From an uncultured Bacilli bacterium (GTDB taxonomy: Bacteria; Bacillota_I; Bacilli_A; RF39; UBA660), in NCBI GenBank assembly GCA_934085635.1, contig CAKOHL010000043.1, positions 1-9,494 on the forward strand: DNA of 9,494 nucleotides, written 5' to 3'. The position numbers were made by a program, and so were the translations under genes. The notes under the pieces were generated by a model, which saw only the letters and a list, made by a program, of their open reading frames with translations, did not search any database and was not told the DNA's origin. Each line of letters starts with the position of its first letter. The first letter of the stretch is position 1. Shown here one piece after another: positions 5,421-9,494 of the stretch.

Positions 5421-6666
5421 GACATTTTTTGACTTTTAGTAAATATAGAATAAATGAAAGAATTAATGATAACAATCCAAATATTATAATAAATATATTT
5501 ATCTTACTTACATTTTTCTTTTGCACGCTACTTTCTACATTCATACCTATTAGACCTGGCACTTTTTTTTCACTTACACTTTCCTTATTTTCACTAGTTT
5601 TAACTTCAATAATTTTATCACTTATTTTTTCTTTACTACTCTTTAAAGAAAGTGCATTTATTTTATTCATAAGCGCATTTAAATCATCTTTAGAATTCAA
5701 ACTATTTATTAAATTTTCTAAATTAGATATTCTATTTTTTAAGTCAGTATTTAATTTATATAATTCTTCATTATTTTTATCATTATAATTTTTAAGCAAA
5801 TTACTTATTTCTTCTTTAGTAATTACTTCTTCTTTTTCTAATGTTATGTAATCTGTTTCATCTTTTATATATCCTGGCATATCAGTATAATAATTTGGTA
5901 AGTAATTTCTTTTAGTACTATAACACTTATATTTTTTATCTTGATATTCATATATTTTTGTTGTTATGTCAACTGGATTATTGTTAATCCTTTCTAAATT
6001 TGCTCTTATATAAGTTATGCATTTCCCATTTTCACAAGAAGTATCTACTATTTCAGAATAATTAGAAAGTATATTAGCACTTACATAAAGATTTATAAAT
6101 GCACGCATATCAATTGAATTAAATTCATTTTCTTCATCTTTGTATGTAAACTTAAAGGTAAGTTTTCTAAAATCAACTGGAGCATTTAAAGTAAAATCTA
6201 GTTTAGTCAAATAATTTACTATTACATAATCAGAAAAATCCCCATCTTTTATCATTTCAGGTGTACCTTTTTCAAAGTAAGAATTATCTATAGTGTAATC
6301 AATATTAATATTATTTTCATCTAATAATTCAAATTCATAAAGTTTTAAAGGATTTTTTGTGTAGAATTTAGATATCTTTATTATATTAATTAACTGCCTA
6401 TCTAAATTAAAAGTTTTTACAGTTTCTTTTATGATTCTTCCTTCCTTTTCTTCTGGTTTTTCTAAAGAATACATTACATCACTGTATATAAAATCATTAT
6501 AATCTACTTTTTCTAAATATTCACAAGTCTGTTCAGGGTCTATTTCATAATGAACTTTATCAATTACGTTTTGATACCATTTATATTTAACCTCTTTTTC
6601 TTCTGCACTTATTATACTTGGCAGAGTGATTATTATAATTAGTAAATAAAACAATGTTTTTTTCAT
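5407..6666 (-). CDS. Secreted, membrane-anchored coiled-coil protein of unknown function
   Basis: I do not recognise this 419-aa protein. Residues 1-21 form a signal peptide (K-K, then a hydrophobic core, likely cleaved after I-S-A). Residues about 22-275 look like a mixed beta-rich external domain with four cysteines (C48, C211, C216, C248); C211 and C216 frame C-E-N-G-K-C, suggesting disulfide bonds. Residues about 283-340 are a coiled coil with heptad-spaced Leu/Ile and many Asn. A linker follows, then a membrane helix at about 389-410 and a basic tail (K-V-K-K-C-R-M-K-K). The layout is type I: head outside, anchor at the C-terminus. A strong AAAGGAGAT site lies 4 nt ahead of the ATG. It precedes the spoIIAA-like gene where B. 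subtilis has dacF, and no terminator separates them, so it may belong to the sporulation operon. Confidence 0.75.
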   Translation of the reverse strand: MKKTLFYLLIIIITLPSIISAEEKEVKYKWYQNVIDKVHYEIDPEQTCEYLEKVDYNDFIYSDVMYSLEKPEEKEGRIIKETVKTFNLDRQLINIIKISKFYTKNPLKLYEFELLDENNINIDYTIDNSYFEKGTPEMIKDGDFSDYVIVNYLTKLDFTLNAPVDFRKLTFKFTYKDEENEFNSIDMRAFINLYVSANILSNYSEIVDTSCENGKCITYIRANLERINNNPVDITTKIYEYQDKKYKCYSTKRNYLPNYYTDMPGYIKDETDYITLEKEEVITKEEISNLLKNYNDKNNEELYKLNTDLKNRISNLENLINSLNSKDDLNALMNKINALSLKSSKEKISDKIIEVKTSENKESVSEKKVPGLIGMNVESSVQKKNVSKINIFIIIFGLLSLILSFILYLLKVKKCRMKK

Positions 6667-6717
6667 TGTATCTCCTTTCTAAGGGTTACTTTTTTCCCTT
6701 CATATTACTTATACGAT

Positions 6718-6750
6718 AAAAAAAGCGAAATTACTTTTTTATTTCGCTTT
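6718..6750 (-). terminator. Intrinsic terminator after the DUF1015 gene
   Basis: On the minus strand a 10-bp perfect stem, AAAGCGAAAT with ATTTCGCTTT (9-nt loop), runs into a stretch of seven T. It starts 43 nt after the stop at 6794 and separates this gene from the sporulation operon. The rest of 6667-6793 holds the ribosome-binding site of the next gene and no promoter that I can defend. Confidence 0.85.
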
Positions 6751-6793
6751 ACATGTACTTTTTACATTTAATTTAACATAACGTTGTCACTAT

Positions 6794-8053
6794 TTATTTG
6801 ATTTTTCTTGCTTCTAGATAATATCTCTTATCATTAGCGTGTCCCATAGAGAATGTCTTTCTAGGAAGTGCACCATCTAAGATAACTGTTTTAAATAGAT
6901 CTGTCTTTTTCATAGCTTCAAATATGAAACCAACATTATTCTCTTTACTTCCAAGTTCTCTTGTTACATCATCGCCGTGAATATAATCAATTTTTCCATC
7001 ATTATTACTTAAATATTCATCAAGGAATAATTGTATACTACCTACAGCAATATTACTTTTAGGATTTTCAATATACCAGTCTTCATCAATATTATTTGTA
7101 ATAACTCTTACTTTTTGTCCGTTTCCTTCTTTATTAATATTATAATACTCTTTTAATTTATTAAGTAAATCTGCACTGTTAGTATTAAATATAACTCTGT
7201 TAATTGCTTCAAATTCAAGTGCATTTGAGTGTAAGTTAACTAGTTCAACAAGTGCATATCTTGCTTTACTATTTAATGCCTCTTCTTCACCTATTTTCTT
7301 CTTAAGATTTTCGTAACAAGCTTTTGCAGTTGCAAGTGAATGGTTTCCATCTCCCATTGCGAATAGTAATACACCTTTATCAGTTACATCATATTTTCTT
7401 TCAAAATATTCTTTATCCATAAGCCTTTCTAAACTTTTGTCTACTTCATCCATAGTACTTTCATTTAAAAGATAACCCTTAACATGTCCACCATTTTTCA
7501 TTAAATCAAAATCATATAATTTATCATTTTCAGATACTTTATTTTTTAGTGACTCGATAATTTCTTTCTTCTCATCATCAATTAATATCATTATATGAGG
7601 AAGTTCTAGAGAAGCATTTTCTCTTACTTTTACTCTTGGTGGGATTCTTTCTATAACTGTTTTTTCAGTTGCTCTAATTAGAGTTTGACTACCTTTTTCA
7701 TAGCTATAATCTTCAAGATCTACTATCCCAATTAAGCCTTCTCTAACTTTTCCATCTGCTCCAGTTCTTTCTAGATAAATCATACTATCTTTATATTCAT
7801 TAAAGAAATCACTATTTACTAACTCTTCCATATTTGAGTTAATCTTCTTTATTCTTTCTTCAACATCACTTTCTTCCAAATAAATCTCTGGTAAAGTCAA
7901 ATTTAGCGTAGATGGATTATTTCCAACGATTTTTTCAACATCAGCCCAGTATTCTGGTTCACTTGTATATTGGTCACAAGCTATTACACTCCATTTAGTC
8001 ATATCAGTATCTTTTGGAAGTAAAATATTTCCTCTTTTGAAAGGTACTTTCAT
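6794..8053 (-). CDS. DUF1015 family protein
   Basis: The 419-aa length and several conserved blocks place this in DUF1015. The blocks are the N-terminal WSVIACDQYTSEPEYW (21-36), L-I-R-A-T-E-K-T-V-I-E-R-I-P-P-R (125-140), G-D-G-N-H-S-L-A-T-A-K (234-244) and L-V-N-L-H-S-N-A-L-E-F-E-A-I-N-R-V (271-287). The family is soluble and cytoplasmic. Its biochemical role is not settled: it has been related to the ParB-like fold that includes the serine kinases SerK and SbnI, and in many anaerobes it lies near serA/serC. Neither neighbour is visible here. This copy has D-G-N-H-S where other members have D-G-H-H-R. It is transcribed alone, with its own sigma-A-type promoter and terminator. The family call is firm, the function is not. 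Confidence 0.88.
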   Translation of the reverse strand: MKVPFKRGNILLPKDTDMTKWSVIACDQYTSEPEYWADVEKIVGNNPSTLNLTLPEIYLEESDVEERIKKINSNMEELVNSDFFNEYKDSMIYLERTGADGKVREGLIGIVDLEDYSYEKGSQTLIRATEKTVIERIPPRVKVRENASLELPHIMILIDDEKKEIIESLKNKVSENDKLYDFDLMKNGGHVKGYLLNESTMDEVDKSLERLMDKEYFERKYDVTDKGVLLFAMGDGNHSLATAKACYENLKKKIGEEEALNSKARYALVELVNLHSNALEFEAINRVIFNTNSADLLNKLKEYYNINKEGNGQKVRVITNNIDEDWYIENPKSNIAVGSIQLFLDEYLSNNDGKIDYIHGDDVTRELGSKENNVGFIFEAMKKTDLFKTVILDGALPRKTFSMGHANDKRYYLEARKIK

Positions 8054-8073
8054 TTAAATCATCTCCCAAATTC

Positions 8074-8102
8074 ATTATAAACTTTTTTGTTTTTTTGAGC
8101 AA
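8074..8102 (-). promoter_or_regulatory. Sigma-A-type promoter of the DUF1015 gene
   Basis: TTGCTC (8102-8097), a 17-nt spacer and TATAAT (8079-8074) form a good vegetative promoter. The predicted start is near 8067, so the leader is only about 14 nt and begins with the ribosome-binding bases GGGAGAT. No terminator hairpin is seen between the glycosyltransferase stop at 8140 and this promoter. Confidence 0.75.
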
Positions 8103-8139
8103 GAGAAAAGGAGCAAATTTACATTACTTCATTTTCAAT

Positions 8140-9234
8140 TTATTTATTTGATAAATTTTTTATTAATTCATAATTCTTTGCAATTCTTTCATTAAAAGGA
8201 TTTATTTCTAATGCTTTTTTTACGTTTTCTAACGATTTTGTTAAGTTCCCTATATAAAAATAATCAAGACTGAGTATATCATTTATTGTTTCATCCCAAG
8301 CATATTGCTCGTTTATGTAACTTATTGTTTTTTCTTTTATATTATTTGCTTTTTCAAGATAATCTATTGATTTTATATAATCTTTTTGTTCATAATATAA
8401 CGAGCCTAATTCAACGTATGGCTCCCTAACTTGCGGGGTTAGTTTTACTGATTTTTTAAGCCACATTTCTGCTTCATCAAATCTTTTTAATTCCTTGTAG
8501 CATCTTGATATGTATCTCATCGAGCAACTCTTTTCTTCAGTATACGTACAAGAATTTAATTTAACGTGTTTTATAAGAGTATCTATTGCCTCATTATAAA
8601 GTGCATTATACATATATTCTCTTCCTAAATAATGAAGATTTCTATCATCTAACGGATTTTCATTTACTTCTCTTTTAAGTAAATCAAGATAATAACTTCT
8701 ATCTTTAGTTCTATCCGGATAATGGTTTATTTCTATTTTATCTGATGTAATCAAATTCTCTTTTCTATCTAAAGTAAATTCTAAAACTTCGTGTACATTA
8801 TGAGTCCATTTATAATTATTTCTAGTATGAATTTTGCTAATAAAATAGCTCATTATAGCTTCGCCTTTTTGATTAAATGTAAAATTTAAATTATATCTAA
8901 CTCTGTCAACATCAGACTTCCATATTTTCTCAAGTTCATATCTCCAACCTTTAGTAAAAACTTCATCTAAATCAGTACATACACATATATCAGCATCTTC
9001 CGGCACCATTTTTAATGATTCATTTCTTGCCACATCAAATTTAAAATTTTTATATTTTTTTACTTTTGTATTAATGTTAAAACTTTTTAATAATTCTACT
9101 GAGTTATCAGTCGAACCAGTATCTAAGACGTACATTTCATCCGCCTCTTTCATACTTTCATACCATCTTTTTATGTGCTTTTCTTCATTTTTACAAATTG
9201 CATATACAATTATTTTTAATTTTTTATTTTTCAT
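8140..9234 (-). CDS. GT2 glycosyltransferase with C-terminal TPR repeats
   Basis: This is a GT-A fold family 2 glycosyltransferase, expected to transfer a sugar from a nucleotide donor in the cytoplasm. Residues 6-16 (L-K-I-I-V-Y-A-I-C-K-N) with E17-E18 are the usual start. L-D-T-G-S-T-D-N-S (37-45) binds the nucleotide, and D-L-D-E (88-91) is the metal-binding DxD. W-T-H-N-V-H-E (143-149) and I-N-H-Y-P-D (169-174) follow as in SunS-like and TPR-linked members. Residues about 198-355 hold roughly four TPR-like helix pairs, which suggests a protein acceptor. It lies just downstream of a collagen-like gene rich in Gly-X-Thr, a plausible substrate. No Shine-Dalgarno site precedes the ATG; TATAAT abuts it. 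An in-frame TTG 24 nt upstream is no better. The donor sugar cannot be inferred. Confidence 0.88.
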   Translation of the reverse strand: MKNKKLKIIVYAICKNEEKHIKRWYESMKEADEMYVLDTGSTDNSVELLKSFNINTKVKKYKNFKFDVARNESLKMVPEDADICVCTDLDEVFTKGWRYELEKIWKSDVDRVRYNLNFTFNQKGEAIMSYFISKIHTRNNYKWTHNVHEVLEFTLDRKENLITSDKIEINHYPDRTKDRSYYLDLLKREVNENPLDDRNLHYLGREYMYNALYNEAIDTLIKHVKLNSCTYTEEKSCSMRYISRCYKELKRFDEAEMWLKKSVKLTPQVREPYVELGSLYYEQKDYIKSIDYLEKANNIKEKTISYINEQYAWDETINDILSLDYFYIGNLTKSLENVKKALEINPFNERIAKNYELIKNLSNK

Positions 9235-9257
9235 ATTATATTTTATGAGTTTTATTC

Positions 9258-9283
9258 AAAAATAAAAAGGGCAAATGCCCTTT
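9258..9283 (-). terminator. Intrinsic terminator of the collagen-like gene
   Basis: On the minus strand AAAGGGC pairs with GCCCTTT (7 bp, loop ATTT) and is followed by TTATTTTTG, so the T-rich tract continues from the stem. It lies 4 nt beyond the tandem stop codons and 23 nt before the glycosyltransferase ATG. Confidence 0.85.
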
Positions 9284-9290
9284 AAAGTTA

Positions 9291-9494
9291 TTATCCTGCA
9301 GCTCCAGTTGGACCTGTTGGACCCGTTGCTCCAGTTGCACCTCTTGGTATTGTTAAGTTAAGTACAAAGTTTGGAGAAGTTCCAGTTATTTCAGCAATTG
9401 CTTGTGTTCCAGGTTCACCTGTTGATACTGTCCCTATAGTTAAGACTGGATCTGCACCTGCTGTACCCGTTTCACCTGTTGGTCCTGTTGGACC
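9291..9494 (-). CDS. Collagen-like repeat protein, C-terminal fragment
   Basis: The last 67 residues of a collagen-like protein are visible, and the 5' part lies beyond the right edge. Translation gives G-P-T-G-P-T-G-E-T-G-T-A-G, then a non-collagenous module of about 35 residues (from A-D-P-V-L-T-I-G-T-V through F-V-L-N-L-T-I-P-R), then six Gly-X-Y triplets, mostly G-A-T or G-P-T. It ends G-A-A-G before tandem TAA stops. Such Thr-rich triplets occur in spore-surface proteins such as BclA, where Thr is glycosylated, and similar V-L-N-x-x-I-P-x-G-A-T-G modules recur in Firmicute collagen-like proteins. Unlike BclA there is no globular C-terminal trimerisation domain. Spore-surface location is an inference from the triplet type and from the sporulating context; other surface or phage-derived collagen-like proteins are possible. 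Confidence 0.85.
   Translation of the reverse strand, partial: GPTGPTGETGTAGADPVLTIGTVSTGEPGTQAIAEITGTSPNFVLNLTIPRGATGATGPTGPTGAAG

Noticed and set aside
5429..5788. Plus-strand open frame with hydrophobic product
   Set aside because: It is the reverse of the coiled coil and anchor region of the secreted protein gene; Phe/Leu richness comes from the Lys- and Asn-rich codons on the other strand.
6681..6740. Ten-base sequence TTACTTTTTT present twice (6686-6695 and 6731-6740), each in the loop of a hairpin
   Set aside because: The copies are short and T-rich, and the second hairpin (AAGGG with CCCTT) has only 5 bp. In DNA this AT-rich such repeats are expected by chance.
9074..9265. Plus-strand open frame of 63 codons
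   Set aside because: It overlaps the glycosyltransferase start and the terminator, and lacks a convincing ribosome-binding site.
1..9494. CRISPR arrays, tRNA or rRNA genes, insertion sequences, phage attachment sites
   Set aside because: No spaced direct repeats, cloverleaf sequences, transposase motifs or terminal inverted repeats were seen. All intergenic gaps are under 150 nt.

Overview
This is an AT-rich window, with sporulation genes and the standard genetic code (TGA is used as a stop). It points to an endospore-forming Bacillota (Firmicutes) genome, plausibly an uncultured gut-type Clostridia or Bacilli lineage. The lineage is inferred from gene content and base composition only. All ten genes lie on the minus strand, so transcription runs from right to left.

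Reading with transcription. (1) 9494-9291 is the 3' end of a collagen-like protein with Gly-X-Thr triplets, closed by an intrinsic terminator. (2) 9234-8140 is a GT2 glycosyltransferase with C-terminal TPRs, a candidate modifier of the collagen-like protein. (3) 8053-6794 is a DUF1015 protein with its own sigma-A-type promoter and terminator. (4) 6666-2554 looks like one sporulation operon: a secreted, membrane-anchored coiled-coil protein of unknown function, a SpoIIAA-like STAS protein, a sigma-F-type sigma factor, then spoVAC-spoVAD-spoVAE, ended by an intrinsic terminator. (5) 2498 to the left edge has a new promoter, a membrane protein of unknown function, then scpA and scpB. ScpA and ScpB are the kleisin and winged-helix partners of SMC; scpB is cut by the window edge.

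The order spoIIA-sigF-spoVA matches Bacillus subtilis, but spoIIAB, the anti-sigma-F kinase, is missing. The STAS protein and sigma factor genes overlap by 4 nt, so there is no room for it. The STAS protein also has D-I-N-G where SpoIIAA has D-S-S-G, so the phosphorylatable serine is gone. Both halves of the classic SpoIIAA/SpoIIAB phosphorylation switch are therefore absent here, which implies different control of this sigma factor or a kinase encoded elsewhere.

The 41-nt gap between sigF and spoVAC holds two overlapping signals. One is an exact match to the sigma-G promoter consensus (GCATA, 18 nt, CATAATA). The other is a 14-bp hairpin whose 3' arm contains the spoVAC ribosome-binding site and ends directly at its TTG start. 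A read-through transcript from sigF would include both arms and hide the site. A transcript from the sigma-G promoter should start inside the 3' arm and leave it free. This would be a compact device to keep spoVA silent until sigma-G is active, and it is the most testable idea in the window.
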